Both the position numbers and the translations under genes were made by a program. The notes under the pieces are model-generated. The model saw only the letters and a list, made by a program, of their open reading frames with translations, made no database searches and was not told the DNA's origin. This document shows positions 40,918-49,309 of a stretch of 64,000 bases of DNA, in pieces. The DNA is from Cellulomonas flavigena DSM 20109 (GTDB lineage Bacteria > Actinomycetota > Actinomycetes > Actinomycetales > Cellulomonadaceae), in contig NC_014151.1 of assembly GCF_000092865.1 (NCBI RefSeq), forward strand, positions 3,162,001 to 3,226,000. Reading direction: 5' to 3'. Position 1 is the first letter of the stretch. The number at the start of each line of letters is the position of its first letter.

Positions 40918-42566
40918 GCACGCCCCGCCGTGACGTCCGACCACAGCCCGCGCGGCAGCGCGGCGGCGAGGTAGCCCGGGCGCAGCGGCGCGGGCAGCGG
41001 ACGGGCGGACCGCTCGCCGAGCAGGCGCTTGGCGACGAGCTCGGCGCCGATGAGCACCATGGGCAGCCCGACGCCGGGCACGGTGCCGCCGCCGACGTGC
41101 AGCAGGTTGGGCACGCGCCGCGACGCCACGCCGGGCCGGAACATCGCGGACTGGCGCAGCGTGTGCTCCATGCCCAGGGCGGTGCCGCGCCACGCGTGCA
41201 GGTCGCGCGCGAAGTCCGCCGGGCCCACGACGCGCCGCACGACGACCCGCTCGCGCAGGTCGGGCACGCCCGCCCACGCGGCGATCTGGTCGAGGTACCG
41301 GTCGGCGTGCGCGTCGAGCTCGCCGGGGCGCGTGCCGATCGCGGGGTCCGCGGGGAACGGCACCAGGACGAAGAGGTTCTCGTGCCCGGGCGGGGCGGCC
41401 GTGGGGTCGCTCGCGGTGGTGCGCGAGACGTACAGCGACGCCACGTCCGGCACGTGCAGGTCGGCCGGCTGCGACGCGCGGCCGGGTCCGAGGATCGCGT
41501 CGAAGTTGCCGGGCCAGTCCTGCGTGAAGAACAGCGAGTGGTGCCGCAGCTCGGGCAGCTCGCCGCGCACGCCGGCCATGACCAGCAGCGCGGAGATGCC
41601 CGGGCCGCGGTCCTCCCAGACCTCGGCGGGCAGGTCCGCGTGCTCCGCGCCGAGCAGCGCGGTCTCGGTGTGGTGGCGGTCGGCGCCCGAGACGACGACG
41701 TCCGCGGGCACGAGCGTGCCGTCGGCCAGCCGCACGCCGCGCGCGACGCCCCGCCGCCTCGGGTGCCGGGCCGAGCGGGGCGCGTCGTCGACCTCGATCG
41801 CGACGACCTGCGCGCCGGTGCGCACGGTGACGCCCTCCTCGTCCGCGGCTTTCGCGAGCTCCTCGACGAGCGTGTACATGCCGCCGCGCGGGTAGAACAC
41901 GCCCTCGCCGAGGTCGAGGTGGCTCATGAGCGAGTACAACGCAGGCACCCGGTACGGCGACGAGCCGAGGAACACTGCGTGGTACCCGAGCACCTGCCGC
42001 AGCACGGGGTGCTCGACCGTGCGGGCGATCCGGTCCGCGAGGGACTCGGTGAGCAGGCGTGCGAGGGTGCCGGAGCGGCGCAGCACGTCGCGCGACAGCG
42101 CGCGGTCGGGTCGCTCGAACGTCGTGTAGAGGAAGTGGTCGAGCGCGGTGCGGTACGCCTCGCCGGCGTCGGCGACGTAGCGGCGGACCGCGGCGCCCGC
42201 ACCGGGCTCGAGGCCGTCGAAGGTCGCGGCGTTGACCAGCGGGTCGGCGACGACGTCGAACGGCTCGACGCCCTGGCCGGGCTCGGGGTGCAGCCGGTAG
42301 GCGGGGTCGAGCCGCTGCAGCTCGACGTGGTCGGACAACCGTCGACCGAGCAGGGCGAACGTGTGCTCGAACACCTCGGGCATGAACCACCACGACGGCC
42401 CGGTGTCGAACCGGAAGCCGTCGACCTCCCAGGTCCCGGCGCGGCCGCCGAGCTGCGCGGACTGCTCCAGCAGCGTCACCTGCGCGCCGCCGCGGGCGAG
42501 CAGCGCGGCGGTCGCCAGGCCGCCGACGCCGCCGCCGACGACGACGACGCGGACCGGCGCGCTCAT
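40914..42566 (-). CDS. crtI: Phytoene desaturase
   Basis: A 550-residue FAD enzyme that converts colourless phytoene to red lycopene. The N-terminal FAD-binding motif VVVGGGVGGLATAALLARGG is intact. Family marks include GGRAGTWEVDGFRFDTGPSW, FLGSSPYRVPALYSLMSHLD, YPRGGMYTLVEELAKAA and the C-terminal LHVGGGTVPGVGLPMVLIGA. The length is slightly above the usual 500 due to a loop near residue 270 (APRSARHPRRRG). It overlaps crtB and crtYe by four bases. Confidence 0.93.
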   Translation of the reverse strand: MSAPVRVVVVGGGVGGLATAALLARGGAQVTLLEQSAQLGGRAGTWEVDGFRFDTGPSWWFMPEVFEHTFALLGRRLSDHVELQRLDPAYRLHPEPGQGVEPFDVVADPLVNAATFDGLEPGAGAAVRRYVADAGEAYRTALDHFLYTTFERPDRALSRDVLRRSGTLARLLTESLADRIARTVEHPVLRQVLGYHAVFLGSSPYRVPALYSLMSHLDLGEGVFYPRGGMYTLVEELAKAADEEGVTVRTGAQVVAIEVDDAPRSARHPRRRGVARGVRLADGTLVPADVVVSGADRHHTETALLGAEHADLPAEVWEDRGPGISALLVMAGVRGELPELRHHSLFFTQDWPGNFDAILGPGRASQPADLHVPDVASLYVSRTTASDPTAAPPGHENLFVLVPFPADPAIGTRPGELDAHADRYLDQIAAWAGVPDLRERVVVRRVVGPADFARDLHAWRGTALGMEHTLRQSAMFRPGVASRRVPNLLHVGGGTVPGVGLPMVLIGAELVAKRLLGERSARPLPAPLRPGYLAAALPRGLWSDVTAGRA

Positions 42567-43477
42567 CGGGCGACCGCCGCGCGCCCGGCGCGTGCGCGGC
42601 TGCCGGCCTCGTCCGCGAGCACGCCGGCGACCGCGCGTGCGACGACGACGGCCTTGACCGGTCCCGGCACGCGCACCCGACGGGTGCGCAGCGTCGCGAC
42701 GGGCGTCGCGGCGAGGTCCGCCAGCAGACGGTCGTAGAGGGCCGTCGTCGCGGCGACCGCGCACCGCGCGCGCGTCGGCAGCAGCGGCAGCGCGGCGCGC
42801 GCCCGGGCGAGGTCACCGCCGATCTCGCCGAGCACCGACCGCACGTCGTCGGCCGTGAGGTGCTCCGGGTCCACACCCGGCAGGTACGCGCGGCCGAGGT
42901 CGTCGCTGTCGGTGGCGAGGTCGCGCAGGAAGTTGATCTTCTGGAACGCCGCCCCGAGCGCCCGCGCACCGTCGACGGCTGCGGGGTCGGGCTCGACGGG
43001 CGGGTCGCCGGGTCGCCGCTCGGCGTCGAGGAACGCGCGCAGGCACATCACGCCGACCACCTCGGCCGAGCCGTAGACGTACCGCTCGTAGCTCTCGCGG
43101 TCGTGCGTGCGGACCGTGAGGTCGGCGCGCATCGAGGCGAAGAACGGGTCGACCTCGGCGTGCCCGATGCCGACGCGGCGGGCGGTGCGGGCGAACGCGT
43201 GGACGACGACGTTGGTGGAGTACTCGGTGCGCAGGGCCCGCGCGACCTGCTCCTCGAGCTCGTCGAGCTCGGCCCCCGCGTCGGGGCCCCGGTAGGTGTC
43301 GACGACCTCGTCGGCGAGCCGCACGAGCGCGTAGATCGCGCGGATGTCGTCGCGCGTACGGGCGCCGAGCAGCCGCGTGCCCATGCCGAAGGACGTGGAG
43401 TAGGCGCGCAGCACGAGCGCGCTGGCCCGTGTCGCGGTGGTGTCGTACAGGACCTGCCCGGTGCTGGCCGTGCGCAT
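42563..43477 (-). CDS. crtB: Phytoene synthase
   Basis: A 304-residue enzyme joining two geranylgeranyl diphosphates to phytoene. The two aspartate-rich motifs are YALVRLADEVVDTY (DExxD) and NFLRDLATDSDDLGR (first D of DxxxD), with RAYSTSFGMGTRLL and YVYGSAEVVGVMCLR as further family blocks. I prefer ATG 43477, which has GAGGAC eight bases upstream; ATG 43492 is five codons earlier and has no ribosome binding site. It overlaps crtI by four bases and starts 57 bases after the crtE stop. Confidence 0.92.
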   Translation of the reverse strand: MRTASTGQVLYDTTATRASALVLRAYSTSFGMGTRLLGARTRDDIRAIYALVRLADEVVDTYRGPDAGAELDELEEQVARALRTEYSTNVVVHAFARTARRVGIGHAEVDPFFASMRADLTVRTHDRESYERYVYGSAEVVGVMCLRAFLDAERRPGDPPVEPDPAAVDGARALGAAFQKINFLRDLATDSDDLGRAYLPGVDPEHLTADDVRSVLGEIGGDLARARAALPLLPTRARCAVAATTALYDRLLADLAATPVATLRTRRVRVPGPVKAVVVARAVAGVLADEAGSRARAGRAAVAR

Positions 43478-43533
43478 GTCGTGCGTCCTCATCTCGGTCG
43501 TGCCGGGGGTCGTGGGCCGCGGCCCGGTGGGTC

Positions 43534-44716
43534 TCAGCGCGCGCGCCCGGCGAGGTCGTCGACGACACCTGCCAGGTAGGTCGCGAGCGGCTCCGGCAGG
43601 TGCGTGGCGAGCGTACGCGCGATGTCGGCCGCACGGTGCGCGAGGGCGCGCACGTCCTCGACCGCGCCGGTGGCGTGCAGCACCTCGACGACCGTGCGCG
43701 CACCCGCCTCGTCGAGGTCGGCCCGGCCGACGTGCGTGGCGAGCAGCGCGGCCTGCCGGGCGTCGGCGCGGCGCCAGGCGACCCGCAGCAGCTCGGTGCG
43801 CTTGCCCTCGCGCAGGTCGGACAGCACGGACTTGCCGGTGAGCGCCGGGTCGCCGATGGTGCCGAGCTCGTCGTCGGCGAGCTGGTAGGCGACGCCGAGC
43901 GCGGTGCCGATGCCGGCGAGCACGGCGCGCTCCTCGCCGGACGCGCCGGCGAGCACGGCGCCGGACTCCAGCGGCACGCGGAACGAGTAGACGGCCGTCT
44001 TGAGCTCGGCGACGAGGACGGCGTCGACGTCGGACGGCGCCGCGAGCGCCCCCCCGCACGTCGAGCAGCTCGCCGCTGACGGTCGTCGAGACGCCGTCCG
44101 CGAGCATCCGCACGAGGTCGCCGACCACCGCGGACGGGACCGCTGCGGCGGCGAGCAGGCCGAAGGCCTGCGCGAGCGCGGCGTCGCCGGCGAGCAGCGC
44201 GGACGCCCGCACCTGCTCGTCGACGGCCGCCGCCGCGACGCCGTCGTGGTGCAGGCGCGCGCGGGTGCGGCCGGCGACGTTGGGGCGGCCGCGGCGGACC
44301 TCGTCGTGGTCGAGCAGGTCGTCGTGCACGACCATCGCCGTGTGCAGGAGCTCGTGCGCGGCGGCGACGTGCGCGGCGGCCGTGACGTCGGTGCCGCCGA
44401 GTCCCAGGTACGCGGCGGCGACCAGGCGCGGGCGCAGGAGCTTGCCGCCGACGACGGCGTCGACGTCCTGCCAGAGGTCGGCGCACGCGGCGTCGTAGCC
44501 GACCGCCCGGCGGCGCTGCTCGCGGACCAGGTCGCGCAGGACGCGCGAGGCGGCCACGGTGACGTCCTCGACGCCGTGCGCGAGCGCGGCCGCGTCCACC
44601 GGGGCCCCGGGGACCGGCGTGACGTCCGTGGCGAGGACCTGCGCCGCAGGGGGCGCGTCGGCCAGGGCCGGGCCGGCGCCGTGCCCGACGGGCGTGCGCT
44701 CGCTTGTCTGACTCAC
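43534..44716 (-). pseudogene. crtE: Geranylgeranyl diphosphate synthase, frameshifted in a C7 run
   Basis: Two frames together spell one polyprenyl diphosphate synthase. The N-terminal part (from GTG 44716) has the first aspartate-rich motif VVHDDLLDHDEVRRGRPN; the C-terminal part has the second, YQLADDELG, and ends at 43534. They join at a run of seven C (44049-44055, G on the coding strand). Deleting one base gives an uninterrupted 393-residue protein of the expected length (DVRGALAAPSDVDAVLVAEL across the join). As written the product would lose the second motif and be inactive. It heads the crt operon. A sequencing error and slippage are both possible. Confidence 0.85.
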
Positions 44717-44743
44717 GTCGCCCCCAGGAGGTCCGTCGGAAGA

Positions 44744-44763
44744 ATCCTCAGGGTACTGAGGAT
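44744..44763. promoter_or_regulatory. Perfect inverted repeat at the crt operon promoter
   Basis: ATCCTCAG at 44744-44751 and CTGAGGAT at 44756-44763 are exact complements around GGTA, 28 bases before the crtE start codon. Carotenoid operons of actinobacteria are often controlled by a MarR-type repressor (CrtR) at such a site; none is encoded in this window. Confidence 0.6.
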
Positions 44764-44813
44764 CTGCCCGTCGGCCACCGGAGACCGGGTGGAACTGACC
44801 CGTCACCCGAAAG

Positions 44814-44849
44814 TGTTCGTCCATGTTCGAGATTGTGCTTTTCTGTTCG
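44814..44849 (+). promoter_or_regulatory. TGTTCG direct repeats before galE
   Basis: TGTTCG occurs at 44814, 44824 and 44844, with a degenerate TGTGCT at 44834, giving four units ten bases apart just upstream of the galE start at 44872. The one-turn spacing suggests a row of protein contacts on one helix face. Confidence 0.45.
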
Positions 44850-44871
44850 GACGGGAAGGTATGCTGCCGCC

Positions 44872-45852
44872 ATGACGTGGCTCGTGACCGGTGGGGCGGG
44901 ATACATCGGCGCGCACGTGGTGCGCGCCCTGCAGGAGGCCGCGTCCGCGGGCGAGACGCACCTGCGCCCCGTCGTGCTCGACGACCTCTCGAGCGGCCAC
45001 GCGGAGTTCGTCCCCGACGACGTGCCGTTCGTCCGCGCGTCCGTCGTCGACACCGCCGCCGTACGCACCGCGCTCGCCGAGCACGGCGTCACGGGCGTCG
45101 TGCACCTCGCCGGATTCAAGTACGCGGGCGTCTCCGTGCAGCGCCCCCTGCACACGTACACCCAGAACGTCACCGGCACCGCCCACCTGCTCGAGGCGAT
45201 GGCCGACGCGGGCGTCGACCGCATCGTGTTCTCGTCCTCGGCGGCCGTGTACGGCACGCCCGACGTCGACGTGGTCACCGAGGCCACCCCCACCGCCCCC
45301 GAGTCGCCCTACGGCGAGTCCAAGCTCGTCGGCGAGTGGCTGCTGCGCGACCAGGGCGTCGCCACGGGCCTGCGCCACACGTCCCTGCGCTACTTCAACG
45401 TCGTCGGCTCCGGCGCGCCCGACCTCTACGACTCGAGCCCCCACAACCTCTTCCCCCTCGTGCTCGACGCGCTGACGTCCGGCCGCACGCCACGCGTCAA
45501 CGGCACCGACTACCCCACGCCCGACGGCACGTGCGTGCGCGACTACGTGCACGTCGCCGACCTCGCCGTGTCGCACGTCGCCGCCGCCCGTGCGCTCGCC
45601 GCCGGGCGGGCCCTCGACCCCGTCTACAACCTCGGCTCGGGCGACGGGCTGTCGGTCGCGCAGGTCATGGCCACGGTCGCGCGCGTCACCGGCACCGACT
45701 TCACGCCCGAGGTCGCCCCCCGCCGCCCCGGCGACCCCGCCCGCATCGTGGCCTCCGGCGAGGCGGCCGCCCGCGACCTCGACTGGGTCATGCGGCACAC
45801 GCCCGAGGAGATGGTCGCCAGCGCGTGGGCCGCGCACCAGCACACCATCTGA
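44872..45852 (+). CDS. galE: UDP-glucose 4-epimerase
   Basis: A 326-residue extended SDR interconverting UDP-glucose and UDP-galactose with bound NAD+. The loop is VTGGAGYIGAHVV (residues 4-16). The catalytic Ser/Tyr/Lys lie in VFSSSAAVYG and SPYGESKLVGE (YxxxK). Other GalE blocks are LRYFNVVGSGAP, HNLFPLVLDALTSG, TCVRDYVHVADLA and VYNLGSGDGLSV. The length is normal. It is divergent from the crt operon and monocistronic. It supplies UDP-galactose for envelope or exopolysaccharide synthesis. Confidence 0.92.
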   Translation: MTWLVTGGAGYIGAHVVRALQEAASAGETHLRPVVLDDLSSGHAEFVPDDVPFVRASVVDTAAVRTALAEHGVTGVVHLAGFKYAGVSVQRPLHTYTQNVTGTAHLLEAMADAGVDRIVFSSSAAVYGTPDVDVVTEATPTAPESPYGESKLVGEWLLRDQGVATGLRHTSLRYFNVVGSGAPDLYDSSPHNLFPLVLDALTSGRTPRVNGTDYPTPDGTCVRDYVHVADLAVSHVAAARALAAGRALDPVYNLGSGDGLSVAQVMATVARVTGTDFTPEVAPRRPGDPARIVASGEAAARDLDWVMRHTPEEMVASAWAAHQHTI

Positions 45853-45994
45853 CGCCCCACCGGGCCGGATCGCTGCCCTTTCGGCCACGATGACGCGGCG
45901 CACCCTCCCAGGTCTGGTCAGACCCGACATACCGACCCCACACTCGGACCGGCAGCGCTCCGCCCGTGCAGCGCTCGGTCGTCAGGGGGAACTC

Positions 45995-47200
45995 ATGCGT
46001 GTCCGCTCAGCGGTGGTCCGGTCCGCGCTCGACGTGGGGTCCGCCTCACTCGCCGCGCCCCCAGGACGACGCCGGCGGCGAGGGCTGCAGACCCTGACGG
46101 CTGCGGCGGCCGCGCTCGTCCTCGGCGCCGGGGGCTCCGCGCTGGCGGCACCGGCCGCCGCCGCACCCGTCGTCGGGTGCGGAGCCGTGGTGGAGGGCGA
46201 GGTGACGCTCGGCGCCGACCTCGTCTGCCGGAACAGTCCCGTCGGGCTCACCCTGCTCGACGGCGCGTCGCTCGACCTCGCCGGGCACCGGGTCGTCGGT
46301 GGCGGGTCCGGCACGGGGCTGATCGTCCCACCGGGCGGGTCGGCGACCGTGCACGGCGGGGTGGTCCGTGGCTGGGAGTCGGGCGTCGCGCTCGCGGAGG
46401 ACGCGTGGGACGCGCCGGGACGGCTCGTGATCGAGGACGTGACGTTCCGGGAGAACACCACCGGCCTGGAGCTCCAGGGGCTGGGCACGGTCGCCCCCGA
46501 CACCGACGTCACCGCGTCGCGGTTCGTCGCCAACGGCACGGGGATCAGCGCCCTGGACCTGTGGGGCGGTGTCGACCTCACGGTCTCTGCGTCGAGGTTC
46601 ACGGACAACGCCACGGCACTCGACGTCACCAGCAGCACCGTGGCCGTCGCGGACTCGGTGCTGGCGTACAACGAGCAGGGCGTGGCGTGCGACCAGTCCG
46701 CCTGCCGGATCGAGGACAGCACCCTGCGGGACAACGGGACGGCGGTCTCCTCGATCTGGTACGGGACCGCCAGGGTCTACCGCAGCACGTTCGTGCGCAA
46801 CGACATCGGGGTCGACAGCTACTGGGTGCTCTCGATCCCGAACGAGCTCGTCGGGAACACCTTCACCGCCAACGGCACCGGGGTCCGGTTCGACTCGGCG
46901 CACGGCGTGCTCACCGACAACACGTTCGTCCGCAACGACGTCGGCTACGAGGGCCGCAGCGAGGACGGGCCGCCCTACTTCACCGCCGCCCTCGTCGGCA
47001 ACGACTTCCGCCGCAACGGCGACGGGATCCTCTCCGTGGTCGGCGAGAGCACCTTGCAGGCCAACACCGCGGTCGCCAACGAGCGCTGGGGCATCCACGC
47101 CCCGGGCGCCGTCGACCTGGGCGGCAACACCGCCCGCGGCAACGGCAACGAGCCGCAGTGCGTCGGCGTCGTGTGCGAGGGGGCCGGTCCGGCGTCCTGA
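45995..47200 (+). CDS. Secreted right-handed beta-helix protein (paralogue B)
   Basis: A 401-residue secreted protein with a long, Arg-rich N-region and a signal peptide cut near ALAAPAAAA (about residue 57). The mature part is a beta-helix of about twelve coils with repeats such as TFRENTTGLEL, RFVANGTGISAL and TFTANGTGVRF. Cysteines occur in VVGCGAVVEG, LVCRN, CDQSAC and CVGVVC. The C-terminal 45 residues (WGIHAPGAVDLGGNTARGNG, then QCVGV) are nearly those of the protein at 22043, so the two are paralogues. The role is unknown; carbohydrate binding or lysis is common for the fold. ATG 45995 follows CAGGGGGAAC. Confidence 0.75.
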   Translation: MRVRSAVVRSALDVGSASLAAPPGRRRRRGLQTLTAAAAALVLGAGGSALAAPAAAAPVVGCGAVVEGEVTLGADLVCRNSPVGLTLLDGASLDLAGHRVVGGGSGTGLIVPPGGSATVHGGVVRGWESGVALAEDAWDAPGRLVIEDVTFRENTTGLELQGLGTVAPDTDVTASRFVANGTGISALDLWGGVDLTVSASRFTDNATALDVTSSTVAVADSVLAYNEQGVACDQSACRIEDSTLRDNGTAVSSIWYGTARVYRSTFVRNDIGVDSYWVLSIPNELVGNTFTANGTGVRFDSAHGVLTDNTFVRNDVGYEGRSEDGPPYFTAALVGNDFRRNGDGILSVVGESTLQANTAVANERWGIHAPGAVDLGGNTARGNGNEPQCVGVVCEGAGPAS

Positions 47201-47207
47201 GCTCCGC

Positions 47208-47241
47208 GCCCGCCCCGGCCGACCACCCGTCCGGGGCGGGC
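47208..47241. terminator. Bidirectional terminator
   Basis: GCCCGCCCCGG at 47208-47218 pairs perfectly with CCGGGGCGGGC at 47231-47241, loop of twelve, between the convergent beta-helix and LLM genes. Confidence 0.75.
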
Positions 47242-47267
47242 CGCGGACGCCGGGCGCGGTGCGGCCG

Positions 47268-48173
47268 TCAGCGCGCCGCGGGCTCGAGCGCCTGGAGCCG
47301 TGGCAGCTCGGCGGCGAAGCGCTCGAGCTCGCGCTCCTCGCCCGCGTACACGCCCGACTCCCGCGGCCAGTGCAGCACGACGTCGCCGAACCCCAGCGCG
47401 GCCGCTCGCTCGACGCCCTCGACCGCGAGCGCGGCCGACGTCAGCGAGAACCGCGGGGCGCCGTCCAGGCTGAGCCACCGCCCCACGGCACGACCGCCCG
47501 CGACCTCGTCGAACGCGTCGACCATGCGGGCGAGCCCGCCCCACCACTCCTCCTGGGCGGCGGCCTCGTCGACGCCGTCGCCCACACCCGTCCCGGGCCC
47601 GTACGTCGCCCAGCCCTGCCCGTGCCGCGCCGCCAGCGCCATCGTGCGCGGGCCGTTCGCGGCGACGACGAAGGGCGTCCGGGGGCGTGCGAGCGTGCCC
47701 GGGACCATCCGGGCCGCGTGCGCCTCGTAGAACTCCCCCACGTGCTCGGTGACGGGCTGCGTGAGCAGCGTGTCGAGCAGCCCGAGGAACTCGGCGAACC
47801 GCCGGGTGCGCTCGCCGCGCGTGGGCGCCGGGCCCAGCACGCCGGCGTCCCAGCCCTCGCCGCCGGCACCGACGCCGAGCACGAACCGGCCCCCGGACAC
47901 GTCGTCGAGGCCCATGACGTCCTTGGCGAACGGCACGGGGTGGCGGAAGTTCGGGGACGCGACCCAGGTGCCCAGGCCGATCCGGTCGGTGACCGCGGCG
48001 GCGGCGGCGAGCAGCGGCACGGTCGCGAACCACGGCTCGTCGGCGAGGTCGCGCCAGGCGAGGTGGTCGTACGTCCACGCGTGGTCGAACCCCATCTGCT
48101 CGGCCCGTCGCCACCGCGCCCGCGCGCTCGACCACCGCTCCTGCGGGAGCAGCACCACCCCGACCCTGACCAT
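47268..48173 (-). CDS. LLM-class flavin-dependent oxidoreductase
   Basis: A 301-residue TIM-barrel enzyme of the luciferase-like monooxygenase class, in actinobacteria usually using F420 or FMN. Landmarks are RRAEQMGFDHAWTYDHLAW near the N-terminus, ITDRIGLGTWVASPNFRHP-like (TDRIGLGTWVASPNFRHPVP), FVLGVGAGGEGWDAGVLGP and FVVAANGPRTMALAARHG. The substrate is unknown. ATG 48173 gives the canonical MVRVGVVLLPQE start. It is divergent from the LysR regulator. Confidence 0.87.
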   Translation of the reverse strand: MVRVGVVLLPQERWSSARARWRRAEQMGFDHAWTYDHLAWRDLADEPWFATVPLLAAAAAVTDRIGLGTWVASPNFRHPVPFAKDVMGLDDVSGGRFVLGVGAGGEGWDAGVLGPAPTRGERTRRFAEFLGLLDTLLTQPVTEHVGEFYEAHAARMVPGTLARPRTPFVVAANGPRTMALAARHGQGWATYGPGTGVGDGVDEAAAQEEWWGGLARMVDAFDEVAGGRAVGRWLSLDGAPRFSLTSAALAVEGVERAAALGFGDVVLHWPRESGVYAGEERELERFAAELPRLQALEPAAR

Positions 48174-48280
48174 GTCCGGCACGCTACCGGGGAGACCGAC
48201 GGGGGCCGCAGTCACATGTCGCTACGGCGGGGTGACACACGGCCGTGACAGAACGGCCCCGGCACCCGTACCCTCCCGCC

Positions 48281-49231
48281 ATGGACCTGGAGGTGCGGCA
48301 CCTGCGGACCGTGGCGACCGTCGCCTCCCTCGGCAGCATCACCAAGGCCGCAGGGGCGCTCGGCATCGCGCAGCCGGCACTCAGCGCGCAGCTCTCGCGC
48401 ATCGACCGCACCCTCGGCGGCCCCACCTTCGTTCGGGACCACCGCGGCGTCCGCCCGACCCCGCTCGGGCTGCTCGTGCTGGAGCGCGCGCGCACGCTGC
48501 TGCCTGCGATGGACGCGCTGCGGCAGGACGCGCAGCGCCTGGCCTGCGGGGGCACGCCGACCTCGCTGCGGGTCGCGAGCGCGGGCGCAGCACTGGCCGC
48601 GCCGTTCGTGCACCGACTCCGGCACGGGGGCGCACCCCCCACCCTGCGCGCGACCGCCGACGCACGGCGCGCGGCGTCCGAGCTCGCCGCGGGCACGCAC
48701 GACGTGCTGCTCGCGGGGATGTGCGGTGACGCGCTGCCGCCCGCCGCGCCGGGCGTGCAGTGGCGCCTCGTCGGCACCGACGCCGTCCAGGTCGTCGTGC
48801 GCGACGACCACGCGTGCGGTGACGTCGCGGACCTCGCCGAGCTCGCCGACGAGCACTGGGTCAAGGCCGCCGGTGACGGGTGCTGCTTCCGCGAGTGCTT
48901 CCTGCGGGCGTGCGCACGCGCCGGGTTCGCGCCGGCGACGCCGAGCGAGTGCGACCGTGCCACGGGGCTGGCGATGGTGCTGGACGACGCGGTGGTCGCG
49001 CTCGCGCAGCCCTTCGGGGCGCTGCCCGCCGGCCTGCGCGCCGTCGCGCTGCGGGGGGCACCCCTGGCGTGGTCGACCTGGTTGGCGACGCGCACGGACG
49101 CCGACACCGACCTGCAGGAGCGACTCGTCGCGGCGGCGCGCGACGCGCGGCGCGACGGCCTGGCCGCCGCGGGTGGCGCGTACTCACGCCCCTCACGAGC
49201 GGGTGAGGTCCACGCGCGTCCCGCGATATGA
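48281..49231 (+). CDS. LysR-family transcriptional regulator
   Basis: A 316-residue regulator. The N-terminal winged helix is standard: MDLEVRHLRTVATVASLGSI, TKAAGALGIAQPALSAQLSRID and LGGPTFVRDHRGVRPTPLG. The C-terminal effector domain is less conserved, with a cluster of three cysteines (DGCCFRECF) that is unusual and could sense redox or metal state. It is divergent from the LLM oxidoreductase (107 bases between starts), a classic LysR arrangement, so it probably controls that gene. ATG 48281 begins the HTH at residue 3. Confidence 0.85.
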   Translation: MDLEVRHLRTVATVASLGSITKAAGALGIAQPALSAQLSRIDRTLGGPTFVRDHRGVRPTPLGLLVLERARTLLPAMDALRQDAQRLACGGTPTSLRVASAGAALAAPFVHRLRHGGAPPTLRATADARRAASELAAGTHDVLLAGMCGDALPPAAPGVQWRLVGTDAVQVVVRDDHACGDVADLAELADEHWVKAAGDGCCFRECFLRACARAGFAPATPSECDRATGLAMVLDDAVVALAQPFGALPAGLRAVALRGAPLAWSTWLATRTDADTDLQERLVAAARDARRDGLAAAGGAYSRPSRAGEVHARPAI

Positions 49232-49309
49232 CTGGGACGGACTCTGGTTTCTGACTCCAGTCGACGCGTATCGTGACTGCACGGTCACCACCGAACGAGA
49301 GGCTCCTCC

